In this document: in pieces, positions 42,941-53,946 of the stretch
Position numbering within the stretch: the first letter of the stretch is position 1
Layout: each line of letters starts with the position of its first letter
NCBI GenBank assembly: GCA_010015805.1
Contig: ML978121.1
Coordinates: 62,001 to 126,000 of the forward strand
Direction: 5' to 3'
Length of the DNA stretch: 64,000 nucleotides
DNA from: Rhizodiscina lignyota
Lineage: Eukaryota > Ascomycota > Dothideomycetes > Aulographales > Rhizodiscinaceae
Notes under the pieces: generated by a model
What the model saw: only the letters and a program-made list of their open reading frames with translations
What the model was told of the DNA's origin: nothing
Database searches by the model: none
Program-made: the position numbers and the translations under genes

Positions 42941-45025
42941 ATGGCAGAGGCAATGGAAAAAGATACAGCCCACGATGAAGGCACCGAGGTAGCCGCAGAA
43001 ATCGATGCGAACACCTCGAATGAGGCCTCCGATAAAGAGACCTCCAACGAGGAGGCCCCCCAAAATGAATCACCACAGTACGTCACCGGGATCAAGCTAT
43101 GGACTCTGCTTGCTTCGATAACTCTCATCGTCTTCCTCGTCATGCTCGACATGAGCATCATTGTCACGGTTCGTTATCGCCATTATCTATCCTGGTTATG
43201 ATAAACTGATAACTGTTTGGCAGGCCATTCCTCGAATTACCAACCAATTCCATTCACTTCAAGATGTCGGATGGTACGGCAGTGCATACCTCTTGGCAAG
43301 GTACGCAGCATCCTCATGTTCTTCCAACGGCTAAATAAGGACTGACTGTCCATAGTTGCTCTCTTCAGCCTCTCACGGGGAAGATATATTCGCTCTTCAG
43401 CACAAAGGTATATCCGAAAACTTCCTGCTCCTGTACGAGATGTTGACAGAGCGAAGATCACCTACATGGCTTTCCTCGCTCTCTTCGAAGTCGGGTCCGC
43501 ATTGTGTGGTGCTGCTCAATCCTCCAAGATGTTAATTGTTGGCCGCGCTGTGGCAGGGTTGGGGGTAGCTGGCCTGTCAAATGGTGCCATGACTATCATC
43601 TCTGCCTCCGCCCCCCTCCACAAAAGACCAGGTACGTACCTTACACTTTGGCGTCAATCGAGAAGCTAACATCAAATTCAGCTCTCATAGGGATAATGAT
43701 GTCCAGTACGTGAACATATCTCCAAATAGAAAAGGTGCATTTGATAGCTAACCCTTCGCTTCAGTTAGCCAACTTGGCATCATTGGAGGCCCCCTGATCG
43801 GAGGCGCATTAACGCAGTATGCCAGTTGGCGATGGTGTACGTTGCATTCCTGGCTTTGAGCAATGAGCATTCATCACAAGATACTAATAGTGTAGGCTTC
43901 TTCATCAACTTACCCGTCGGGGCCGTCTCTTCGATTATCCTCATCCTAATCAAATTTCCCGACGACGCAGCGAAGGCCGCTCGCCGTGTCAAGCTAGCCG
44001 ATTTCGACTTCCCAGGCTTCGTCCTCTTCGCTGGCTTCGCCATCATGTTCCTCCTCGCATTGGAATGGGGTGGCACGGTCTACCCGTGGAAGAGTGCAAT
44101 CATAATAGGACTGTTCTGTGGTTCAGGTGGGGTGCTGGCCATCTTCGCTGCGTGGGAGATTCGTGTCGGAGATAATGCTATGATTCCTCCTGGCATGGTT
44201 CGCAAAAGAGTCGTTTGGAGCGCCTGTCTAGTAATCGCCTTTTTCTTTGGCGCCCTTCTCTGCTTCACTTACTACCTGCCGATCTACTTCCAGGCCGTCA
44301 AGGGCGTATCGCCATCGTTAAGTGGTGTGTATGTTTTGCCAGGGATTCTCAGTCAAATTCTGATGGCGACTGTATCGGGGGTCCTAGGTAATCATTGACC
44401 CTGTTTTCTTTTTGCTCTTGTGCTAACGGTTACAGTTGGTGTATGGGGTTACTATCTCCCATGGTCTATCGCCTCGTCCATTCTTGTCTCCATATCGGCC
44501 GGATTACTGTCGACTCTTGCTCCCCACACCTCGACTGCGGAATGGGTCATATACCAAATGATTGGAGGCTTTGGCCGTGGAGCCGGTCTGCAAATGGTAC
44601 GCTGTTCGGAGCTCCTGATTGCCAGCTGCTAATCTGCATAGCCAATTGTCGCTGTCCAAAACAACCTTCCGCGAGAGCAAAACGCGGTCGGAATGGCTCT
44701 CATCATGTTCTGCCAGACCTTCGGCGGATCTTTGTTCCTCAGCTTTGCCCAAACGATATTCGATCACAGCCTCATTGCTAGCCTACACAAATACGCCCCT
44801 GCTGTCAACTCCGAGGCCGGGGTATCTGCCGGTGCTACAGCTTTCAGGGGCATAGTAAATGACGCAGATCTGCCGGGCGTTTTGCGAGCGTACAGCGTGG
44901 CAATCGATCACAATTTCTACTTGGCTGCCGGTGCATCGGTGGGAGCCTTTGTGTGCTGTTGGGGTATGGGCTGGAAGAAGATCACAAAGGAGAAGCCCAA
45001 AAAGTCCAATGCATTTAATGCGTAG
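42941..45025 (+). CDS. MFS drug:H+ antiporter (14-TM, DHA2 type)
   Basis: Nine exons: 42941-43168, 43224-43300, 43356-43407, 43457-43631, 43682-43705, 43765-43836, 43896-44387, 44436-44596 and 44642-45025. All joins keep the frame and give 554 residues. The N-terminal 50 residues are acidic and hydrophilic. The first helix [20 protein letters not shown] contains the LDMSIIVTA motif of drug antiporters. [20 protein letters not shown] and [20 protein letters not shown] are typical, as is [17 protein letters not shown] with [10 protein letters not shown] (motif C region), followed by [20 protein letters not shown]. Fungal members export toxins and fungicides. The 24-base fifth exon is unusually small. 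The gene sits directly downstream of the Leu3/War1-like regulator. Confidence 0.88.
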
Positions 45026-46510
45026 AAGAAGCTTTTCAGCACAGAGAATGGTCATTTCGGCCTCGGACCCAGATTATTCGAGGAAACATCACTGTTGTAT
45101 TTTTGGAAGCTCCAATTCTCTTTTTGAAAGGGTCAACCAGAACGACAAGTTTGGTGGAGCGAAGCATCGTCTGCCCACGGAAATGAAATCATATTTGGAG
45201 GCCATGGACGATTGTACCGATGAATCCTTTCACTAGTTCATATAGATAGCCATTCTTGCTTCTTTCTTGTTAGTACTTCCGAGTTCGAAATATGAATTGG
45301 TGAACAGGGGATCTGCAACTATCCGAATCCAGAGATCTGGGTCCTACTTGTCGTACTGCGTCTCCCCAGCCACCATCCCAACCCCTTGAGCCGTACTTCA
45401 TTCGGCCAGCCTGCCAATCCCTTAAATCAGCCGAAGCCCTGTATTCTTTATTCCCCAGCGCCCTCTAATGACTATGCACTTCTGACCAGCGACTTCCACT
45501 TGCCTGGGGGCAGTGTGATTCTGTTTCGAGAACGACATCAAGGACGCAAACCACCAAGAGCAGGGACAGATCTTCGGTCGCGGCAAATACAGTGAGCCAG
45601 TTCCTGTACGAGTCCAGGACCCTGTGCTAACTCAAAGGTCAGCTCGACAAAGAGCAGAGATTGAGCACGAGAATTGCATTCGGGAAGCGCTGAGGCAGCA
45701 AATCACCTCCATCGCAACACGCCACTCAGCCCTGCGAGACGACGAATATCTGTGTCCCAAACATGCCTATGGTTTTGGAGTATACGTTGCCGGAGCATGC
45801 TCAACCAGCGTTTACACACCGTGTCCGCGAGAATGCGTGTATGTTAATCAAGAATATGGTACGTTGGTCAAAATCTGTGAGACAACTGCTCTTCTGAGTC
45901 GGATTCCAATGAATGGAGATGAAAAGCTTCTGCCCGTGGGAGGTGCAGCTTCATCTGATGTCTGAAGGTGTCTCCCATCCCATGTCCGTGGCTCGTGTCG
46001 GAGCTTTGCACGATCTGCAGCCAGGGTTCATATCTCTGACCAGGGCCTGCAGATGCCCAACGCCGTGGGATATTACCCCTTGCGCTTTCCTTAATCGAGC
46101 AATTCAGCTACCTCGGCCTCGGCCTACGGGCCCATGAGGTGATTCATTTCTAGATTGACAAGACTGCTCTCGAGATTGCCAGTGTCTGCTCTGGATTAAC
46201 CACCTCTTCAAATGTGCGTTTGATGATTTTCAAATCCCAGCTGTCAGAAGGTGTTTATGCAGCACCTTTTGGGTTGATGACGCCGCTGGTGCTATCTCCC
46301 CAGAGGGCATATTAGCATTTCTCCTCACTTCTTGATTGTTCTCTTTCAATCAACTCGTTCGGAATACCCTCTGAGTCTTCGCCACTGAGTGCTCAACACC
46401 CAACGACGCAAACCGAATCTCGAAGGAGCAAATTACCCCCAAATCTCGAAGAAGCGAGCCGTATCTTGAGAGACCAGAGTACCTCCCCTACGCCGAATTA
46501 CATCGCAGTC
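45026..46510. other. Intergenic with one coding-like segment
   Basis: 1.5 kb between the MFS and RNase H genes. Apart from the segment at 45519-45965 described separately, I see no gene or repeat. Confidence 0.45.
45519..45965 (+). CDS. Unassigned coding-like segment, Cys-containing
   Basis: I do not recognise it. The frame is open for 148 codons without an initiating ATG and follows a possible acceptor (CAG at 45511-45513). It reads like protein: QRSARQRAEIEHENCIREAL, then YLCPKHAYGFGVYVAG and VYTPCPRECVYVNQEYG. A GTACGT donor at 45859 could splice it to a further frame ending near 46137. It may be an internal exon of a small gene or a remnant. Confidence 0.3.
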   Translation, partial: FCFENDIKDANHQEQGQIFGRGKYSEPVPVRVQDPVLTQRSARQRAEIEHENCIREALRQQITSIATRHSALRDDEYLCPKHAYGFGVYVAGACSTSVYTPCPRECVYVNQEYGTLVKICETTALLSRIPMNGDEKLLPVGGAASSDV

Positions 46511-47017
46511 ATGCCGTACATTTTCGAGATCTATGTCGATGGTGGCCGCAGAAGAAACGGCCAGGACGACGCCTTTGGAGCAGCTGCAGTCGTCTTCAAA
46601 AGGAGGAACAGAAGCGACCAAGTTTGGTGGAGGGAGATTCCCAATTTTCTGTACCAACCCGTGCCAACGAACCAGCGAGCCGAACTCACGGCGGCCATTA
46701 TGGCCCTGGAAATCGTCCTTGAAAAGTACGATGCCCTGCGAGGGACTCCGTGGATCAATGTCACAATCTACACAGATTCGCACTACGTAGTCGGGTGCAT
46801 GACGAAGTGGATACACAAGTGGCAGAACAACGGTTGGATCAATGCTGCGGGCCGGGACGTTGCGAACCGCGACCTCATCGAGGAGGCTGCTGAGCTTGAC
46901 GCCCGTGTTTGCGCGGAGGGGAATCTAACTTACACTTGGATACCGAGAGCGGAGAATTCCATCGCCGATAAGTACTGCAATGACTGTTTAGATCAACAGG
47001 AGGATGAGCGATACTGA
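46511..47017 (+). CDS. RNase H-type protein, intact copy
   Basis: A single exon of 168 residues starting at ATG 46511 (MPYIFEIYVDGG). The catalytic acidic residues of RNase H are in place: Asp in YVDGG, Glu in PTNQRAEL, Asp in IYTDSHYVVGC and Asp in SIADKYCN. WIHKWQNNGWINAAGRDVAN is the conserved stretch after the third one. It lacks the hybrid-binding domain of classical RNase H1 and any reverse transcriptase, so it is a stand-alone fungal type. It is closely related to the broken copy at 36016-36496 and points the opposite way. The role could be RNA-DNA hybrid removal; a retroelement origin is possible but not shown. Confidence 0.85.
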   Translation: MPYIFEIYVDGGRRRNGQDDAFGAAAVVFKRRNRSDQVWWREIPNFLYQPVPTNQRAELTAAIMALEIVLEKYDALRGTPWINVTIYTDSHYVVGCMTKWIHKWQNNGWINAAGRDVANRDLIEEAAELDARVCAEGNLTYTWIPRAENSIADKYCNDCLDQQEDERY

Positions 47018-47585
47018 TAGTGAGGTGACTGGTGGTGAGGTCGAGTGGCACATATACCTTCCATTATAGCGTGCCAAACGTGCCTGGAGGAAGCAGCAGT
47101 TATTATGCCAAAGGTTTGAGTGTCGTATTTGACAGAGGTTCCACGGGAAGTGTCCCAGGTAGCCAACGAGTGGTACACGGACAAGTGGCTCCACCTGCGG
47201 AATTCGGTGTTGGGGATTGCACGGATTTCATGTTGCATGGCAACTGAGGGGGATATTGAGTATCGGAAACGAACAACCATATCATGACTCCTATACAGGA
47301 CTACAATTGTGCATTAACAGGCACGGTGATGCGTGAAAACAAAAATTCAGCACGATCAAATAAGCAAGAAGTTGTAAGAGACAAGCCTGCTGAATTCATG
47401 TCTATAAGCCGGGTACTACTAACCCACTAGAATTACACAAAGAGAGACAAGAGCCGGCAACTCATGTCCCAATGCCATTTCTACGATCATGAGGGTATAG
47501 GTCCAATTTGTGTACGCCCTGTATGTGCAATGCCCAAGAAACAAGAAGCATTATGTGATCACCGTCGATCCCTTTACATCACGAT
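47018..47585. other. Intergenic between convergent RNase H and GH17 genes
   Basis: 568 bases of 3' flanks with no supported gene or repeat. Confidence 0.5.
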
Positions 47586-48971
47586 CTAGAGGAAGTAGCC
47601 GAACAGGCCCAAGATGGCGATCGCACCCGTACCAATCTCAGCGTGGCGGTTGGCAGCGCCGGTGAAGGCACTAACAGGGGCGCTGGAGCTTGGAGTCTTT
47701 GGCGTGGAGACAGCACCGGTGCCAGCGGCAGCGGTAGTCATCGTAGAGTTGGAACCAAAGCCGGAGCCTGAGCCTGAGCCTGAAGATCCGGAGCCGGAGC
47801 TGGAGCTAGAGCTTCCAGTCGGGCTGGCAGATCCGGAGCCAGAGCCGGAGGAGCCGGAGCCACTTCCGCCCTTGGTTGACTTGCCGGAAGCAGTGGCCGA
47901 AGCAGAGGAGCCAGAAGTCTTGGAGGAAGCACTAGAGGTCTTGGATGCAGAAGCAGAAGACGAGGAGCTCGAAGTGGTATTGTCGCAGGAGAGATCAAAA
48001 AGCGGCTTGTTGCTGACGGAATCACCGAGGATACCGAATGCTGGGCTGGCGCCGGCATCGCTGAGAGTGTACCACCAGGTGTTGGTCTTGCCGAACAAAG
48101 CGCAGCCAACCTTCTTCCAGTACTTCTCGGCGTTCTCGACGCTGGCAACGGCGAGGTTGGACTTGGGACCAGTGTATGGCCAGCCAGTCTCGGTGACCCA
48201 CACAGGCTTACCGGCACCAGCTGTCTGGGTCTGGTCGAAGGCAGACCAGAAGAGGTCAGCAGCGTCGTCGATGCTGTTGCTCTCGGTAGTCTGGTAGTAC
48301 GGGTAGGCGTCCATGCCGAGGAAGTCGCAGTTGTCAATGACAGCCTGGTTGCTGCCGTTGATGTAGGAGGTGTAAGTGTCGACGTGGCCGACGGGCTTGT
48401 CGCCAAGAGGAGTGCCCTTGATGGTGCTACGGACCTGCTTGATGTAGGAGACGAGCGTGTCGGGAGCGGCACCCGGGTTGGGGTCCTTGTTGACGACTTG
48501 GGAGGTGTAGGTGATGCGATAGAGATCCTCAGAGCCAATCGAGATACCGATGACTGTGTCAGCGAAGTCCTGGCCGTACTGCTGGATGGCGCTCTTCAGG
48601 GCAGCGATCTCGTTGTCGAACGCAGCCTGGCCAGCCGAAGCCCAGAGACCGAGGAGAAGCGTGCCCTTGGAGGCAATAGCTGCGGGAATGGCGCTGATGG
48701 GGGTGTTGGTGGTGCCGTCCTGAATCATGGTGTAGAGACGCGCGGAGTTGAAGCCAGATGCACCAGGCAGGCTCTTGGAAGCGTCGATATCAGCTTCAAA
48801 GACGTCCTGAGTGCCACCGTCTGCGTTCCGCCAGTGTTAGTGAAACAAAGAAGGGATCCGAGCATCGGCATTCCGTAGTGGCTACTCACTGGAAGCGTAG
48901 TTGAAGCCCTGCGCCGTGGCAGCAACGCACGAGGCGGAGGCCGCGAGGGCCAGGAAAGACTTTGCAAGCAT
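47586..48971 (-). CDS. eglC: GPI-anchored endo-beta-1,3-glucanase, GH17 (EglC-like)
   Basis: This is a cell-wall enzyme acting on beta-1,3-glucan. Two exons, 48971-48890 and 48820-47586, flank a 69-base intron (GTGAGT...GCAG) and give 438 residues. Residues 1-20 form a signal peptide ([20 protein letters not shown]). The GH17 barrel has the acid/base Glu125 in [10 protein letters not shown] and the nucleophile Glu238 in [10 protein letters not shown]. After [11 protein letters not shown] the domain ends, and a long Ser/Gly-rich spacer follows (about residues 310-390, many GSGSGS units). The C-terminal hydrophobic tail [16 protein letters not shown] is a GPI-attachment signal. Layout and length match Aspergillus EglC. 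The repetitive spacer produces long artificial frames in other registers. Confidence 0.92.
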
Positions 48972-49713
48972 CTCGACCAAAGCTCAATCTATAATCAAAA
49001 GAGGGTAAGAAGTATGTTGACTCGACTGTGAGTCGAAAAGCGAGAGACTGACGGGAATTAATTAAAAGGGTACAAAGAAAGGCCGGATAGGCAAGTCGTC
49101 GTGCTGGTGAGGTGTGAGGTGAGGTGAAGAGAAGAAGAAGCGAGCGAGCAGCTCAGTGCCAAAAGGCTTGCAAGCGCGTTGTGCCCGTGCGGCACCGCGG
49201 ACCCACAAACAATAGAACTCGTCATTGGCTAAGCCCGTTCCGTGCGACTGAGGCCCGCGGCGCATTGCTGATTCGGCGGGTTGACGAGTGGCTGCGAGCA
49301 TTCTTCCAAGGCCGGTCCCAAACAAAGGCGGGCTGTGCTGCCGCTGCCCCTATTCCGTGCTCTAGCGCGTCACGCCGCGCCGTACCTGCAGCCTTCGAGA
49401 AGGCGCATCCCTTCCATTGGAATCCCGCGCTGGAGACGCAATCACGGCGAGTTGGCACACGTCAAGCCATCCTCACATCTTGCCTCCGACATCCGGCGCC
49501 GCGCACCTCTTGAAGGCAGTACGCTCGCTGGTGTCGCGGCCCGTTGCGCGCTCGTCTGCTGCAATTCAGCCAGTCGACGATGGAGGCTGGTGCTCATGAG
49601 CAGCCACCTTAGATCGCCTGCTGCCATTCAACTCTCGCCGCTATTGTCTCTTTATGAACACCTCGAGCGCCTCAGGTTGCGTCTTCGAGCTCCTCCATTC
49701 ATATCTGTCCTTA
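48972..49713. other. Upstream region of GH17 gene / 3' flank of DUF4291 gene
   Basis: 742 bases, GC-rich between 49130 and 49520. Frames on both strands overlap heavily and have no family signal; I call nothing here. Confidence 0.45.
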
Positions 49714-50367
49714 CTACATCCGAAGTATTCTTGCCACATCCTCTGGCAGATTGAATGGCCTCTCCACCGGTAACAGCCCTAATGCTTCGATTTCCTCATT
49801 CGTCATCCCAGCATCGACAATCTCCTTGTGTTTTCGTGCGAGTTCAGTCACATCCTCAATCTCCGCGATCCGTTCCTTCACCCACTCCTCACAATCATGT
49901 CTGGAGATGCCGATCTGGATACTCCGGTGTTCTAGCTTCCCAATCCGATTTGAGCGCTCTGGATCCCACTGAACCACAACAGTCGACTCATTCTTTGCAT
50001 TGTCATTCTTTGCTTCTCCGCCTTGCAAGCCCGCCTTTTCTTTTCCTCCTGTACCCGGCTCGTGATGTTCGTTGACCCTCGCCTTTCGCAGAAGCTTGAT
50101 GAAATTCTCAGGCTTCATCTTAATTGCGAGGATGCGCGATTGCCGCTTGTCTTTGAAGGAGAAGCCGCTGCGGTACATCATCCAGTTCCACGATGGCTTG
50201 ATCCATGTCATTCGACCCAGGCTGAAGTCTGAAGATGCATCCAGCTTCTGCTCTCGGACTGCAGCTGTCGCGATAGATTCCGAGTAGGCTTGGTAGACTG
50301 TTATTCTTGCTTCATCGTGCAGAGCGCGGATCTGTCTATATGGAGTTGGTGCCGCCGACTTGGCCAT
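49714..50367 (-). CDS. DUF4291 family protein
   Basis: A single-exon protein of 217 residues from ATG 50365-50367. It has the DUF4291 sequence pattern: YRQIRALHDEARITVYQAYS near the start, then RMTWIKPSWNWMMYRSGF, a Lys/Gln-rich linker, VVVQWDPERS and IQIGISRHDCEEWVKERIAE. The C-terminal helix has LPVERPFNLPEDVARIL. Members occur in bacteria and fungi. No biochemical function is established that I know of. No signal peptide or membrane segment is visible. Confidence 0.85.
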   Translation of the reverse strand: MAKSAAPTPYRQIRALHDEARITVYQAYSESIATAAVREQKLDASSDFSLGRMTWIKPSWNWMMYRSGFSFKDKRQSRILAIKMKPENFIKLLRKARVNEHHEPGTGGKEKAGLQGGEAKNDNAKNESTVVVQWDPERSNRIGKLEHRSIQIGISRHDCEEWVKERIAEIEDVTELARKHKEIVDAGMTNEEIEALGLLPVERPFNLPEDVARILRM

Positions 50368-50808
50368 TATGCTGATATTTCTTCAACGAGGACTTCTTGG
50401 AAACGTTCTTTATCAGGTAGAATTAAAACAGAGTTCTTGTTATTGCATTCAAAATGAACGATAGCCCTCTGCTTTAAAGGAGTTATCACGACTGAGTCAA
50501 AGAGTTCACAGCCACATAGCCAATAGCGCCACATCCGGTGTCCCTTCCAAGGCTAGCGACAATTTCTCTTGCGCTACACTCTGACGTTTCTTGAATACAG
50601 GCTCACAGGACAAAAGCTTTGCTAGCCAGAAGTTTCTGTGCGGAAGTTCAATGGAGATTGAAGACTTGAGGGAGGCCTCGCTAAAGCCAGGCAATGCACG
50701 CGACGAAACGGATCTCAGCCCACTCCACGGTCCAACTACGAGCTTTTTAACTGCAAGATTGAGGAGCAATTAGCGTAGGCTCTCTATTCGTTGGTCTCGC
50801 TCTACAAT
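50368..50808. other. Divergent promoter region DUF4291 / AAA ATPase
   Basis: 441 bases between divergent genes; it includes the short 18S-derived piece at 50695-50755. No gene is supported. Confidence 0.5.
50695..50755 (-). rRNA. Short 18S rRNA-derived remnant
   Basis: About 60 bases match the reverse complement of the small-subunit rRNA segment around AAGCTCGTAGTTG. On the plus strand CAACTACGAGCTTTTTAACTGCAA gives an exact hit over the core (50733-50752), and CAGCCCACTCCA before it is shared with the larger fragment at 56040-56055. Divergence is greater before 50715. Far too short to function; it is a stranded piece of rDNA-like sequence. Confidence 0.7.
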
Positions 50809-53800
50809 ATGGGCATTCTTGAGAAATTCCAAAAATTGGATTTTGAGTGTGTGAGTTTCTTGCGTTGGAGCCTTGGCAAAGCCCAACCGGTTCTTGAATC
50901 AAGCCTGCAATTCCAAGTGCGGCCGCGCCTGGAAGAGGCTCGCAGCCTCGTCAACCTCTATGTCTAGATTTGGTGGAGCAGATGCGTCTCGCAGTTCCCC
51001 GATCTGAGGAGGATTTGGGCGTGAACACTGCCGTTGAGTTGACTTCCAACTCTGTGCATCAGTACTCGCGCGCTCAGCTTGAGCGGGGGGAGAAAGCTCG
51101 CCAGCTGGTTGACGAACAGAATCAAGAGAAGGCAGCTGTGGGTGACAACAAGAAGAACACAGACGTCACAATCTCTGAAGATCTAGGCGACGGCCAAGCT
51201 AACAAACTAGACGCCTCCCTCAAGCTCCTCAGCGAAAAGGATCCCAGGCTGGTCCTTCCTTCCGACCCTCTTGATGACGACGAGATCCACATTATCGAAA
51301 CGACCTTGGCCGCACCAGGAGCTGGTGGGAATCACGCGTTGCAGGACTATCAAAGGCAACTTATGCTACTTGAGCAACAGAACAAGAAGCGATTGGCGAT
51401 GGCACCTCGGAAGAGCCGGCGTCCACTGGCGCCTCTATTAGAACCGATCGCACCGTCCAACCACTTACCTGTGGAGACTTCAACAACTCTACAGGAGGGG
51501 GCAGGAAACGGACCAAGAGAACACCTTTATCAAGCTCCCGTTACTCTGGAGCAAAATCAAACGCGACACAAAATGGTTAAGCGGCGCGCAAGCGGGGACG
51601 TGAACCCTGCTACTAAAAAGTTGAAGGAAGGACAATTAACAGAATGTTCGCAGAACAAGCAGGAAAGCGTGGGAATTATCAATGACAGTGGCAACGGTAC
51701 AAATACAACTCCAACCCAGGCAACTGAGGTTTGTATTCCTTCGTTAGGCCAATCTGTAAAACATGCGTTTGCTAACACTGAGCAGCATAAATCACCGCAC
51801 CTGATTTTCCTCTACAATGTTGAGTGTTCAGACGACGAACGCGTACATCCCATACCAATCTCATTTGATGTCCCTAAACCGGGTGGGTGGGAACGGGATA
51901 CGCACGTTCTACGCCCACATCTTCATGGAGAGACTCCACTATTGGATCTGGCTGCTTTCATGGAAAATGAAAGAGATGACACCGCCTTCGTTGTCCTTAG
52001 AACTGTACAATGCTCTCAAGCATCCATTATGATGGCTTCTTCAGGAGAGACACTCGGATTCTCAGAGGCGATACTTTCCAAATCGAGGCTTCTGAAACAC
52101 GCCCTACGGGCAACTGTTACATGCTATTTTCAACCAGTTCCAGAGGAAAATATAGATGCGTCGTGGCAGAAACCCAAAGGCCCATCGGTATACGAGCAGA
52201 ATCGAATTCACCCGGCCAGTTTGGTCTTCTTCCACCATCGGCATCTGCTGGCATCGTGGAGTGCACAGCATGTGCAGTCGAAGCCACATGTAGATGCTCT
52301 CCTTCAGTATATCGATGATCACTACGGCCCAGATTTCTTAGAAGCAGAGTCAATATTCGAACAAGGAATTGTTACTCAAGCGCACATTATGAAACTCTAC
52401 AAGCCAAATGATCTCATTATTAGCGGTACTCACGGGAAGCCTGCAGCGTTTGTCCTTCAGGAATGGCCTACGTCATCCAGCGACGGTTGGATTTCGCTGA
52501 ATTGTTGGTCTTTTCAGACGGATGGCGGCGGGTTCGCTCGGAAAAGAAGCGTTCTCTCGATCCCACCTCTAGCCCATGAGACCAAGAAAATACGGGATCT
52601 GGTTGCATATCCCTTGCGATTTGCGGCTCCACAGCTGCGATCTTTGATTTTACAACGCGGACAAAAGCAATGGGAACTTCGCATGGCAACACAGATCACC
52701 TACAAGGGCTGGAATGTCGGCCGAGACCAATATTTCGTAAGTTACACGCAAACCTCACTCATCTGACCTTCCGCTGACTGCTCCGTTAGCCCGACGCCCG
52801 TTTCATGATAGACAATATGATATACCACAAGATGCATCCAAACGCTCTTGCATTCAGATTCGACAAGCCAACAGTGACACATGCCTTTGACAAGATGCCC
52901 GCGTATCTCAGTAAGGAACATGAACCGTCTGACGTCTGCTTTCTCCTTATGGCACCAGACATACATGGGTTTTATCTCAACGAAAAGAAATGGATCAAAC
53001 TCTATGTTGAATACATTGAGCCCGTAACCTGGAACAAGAAAGCTTTTGAGAGATTGGTTTTACCAGATCAGACTAAAGACCTTGTCCGAGCTCTGGTCAC
53101 CGTCCGTACATCCCAGAGGGGTGTGAAACAAGGCCTCGGCGTGGCAGGAAAAAGAACTGACATCACTAATGGTAAAGGCAACGGCCTCATTATGCTTCTA
53201 CATGGCGGTCCTGGAACTGGAAAAACTTTGACGGCTGAAAGCGTGGCGGAGATTGCAGAGATGCCACTTTATCGAGTGACCTGCGGTGACATTGGGACGA
53301 ATGCCGAAGCTGTTGAGCAGTATCTCAACACCGTGCTGCACCTTGGGAACGCTTGGAACTGCGTGCTTCTCTTGGATGAAGCAGATGTTTTCCTTGAAGA
53401 GCGATCCATGGCCGACCTGAAGAGGAACAGTCTTGTTTCCGTCTTCCTTCGCATCCTGGAGTATTACGATGGGATCCTTATCCTGACAAGCAATCGCGTC
53501 GGTATGTTTGACGAAGCCTTCAAGTCCCGAATCCAAGTAGCACTCCATTACGAGAACTTGAATCGCTCTGCCCGCAAAAAGATTTGGCAGAACTTCCTCG
53601 ACATGTTAGAGGAGGACGACGAGAATGTCAACTTTGACGAAATCAAATTATTCCTCGACGATCTTGCTGGGAGAGAGTTGAATGGTCGCCAAATCCGCAA
53701 CGTCCTTACGACTGCCAGACAGCTAGCCATATACAGAGAAGAACGTTTAGACCGGAAGCACCTTGAGCAGGCACTTGCAGTGTCATCCGACTTCAACGAT

Positions 53801-53863
53801 TACCTGAAGCGTATGCAGGGTCATACCGATGACCAGAGGGCCAGGGACATCGGCCTGAGATGA
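50809..53863 (+). CDS. AAA ATPase with DUF7025 N-terminal region
   Basis: Main exons 50968-52736 and 52790-53863 (53-base intron GTAAGT...TTAG). A first exon 50809-50848 (MGILEKFQKLDFE) with donor GTGTGA joins in phase, giving 960 residues. Without it the first ATG is 50982. Residues 1-350 are acidic and Gln-rich with LQDYQRQLMLLEQQNKKRL, a likely coiled coil. The part before the ATPase (about 490-720, with ARFMIDNMIYHKM and WNKKAFERLVLP) is DUF7025-like. Walker A is GGPGTGKT (742-749), Walker B LLLDEADVF (D799/E800), then SNRVGMFDEAFKSRIQVAL with the arginine region, and a lid helix with LNGRQIRNVLTTARQLA. The family is common and expanded in fungi; its role is unknown. It is convergent with the DUF7708 gene, 83 bases apart. 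Confidence 0.82.
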
Positions 53864-53946
53864 GGTGTGCAAAGATTCACGATGGCCTTGAACCTGGGAA
53901 CCGAAGGTATTAAGCTGATTTGGTTCTTTCGAACGATCGCGCGAGT

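Noticed and set aside
47614-48538. Long frames with EPEPEP- or Ala/Pro/Arg-rich repeats on both strands over the GH17 gene
   Set aside because: They are other-register readings of the Ser/Gly repeat spacer of the glucanase.
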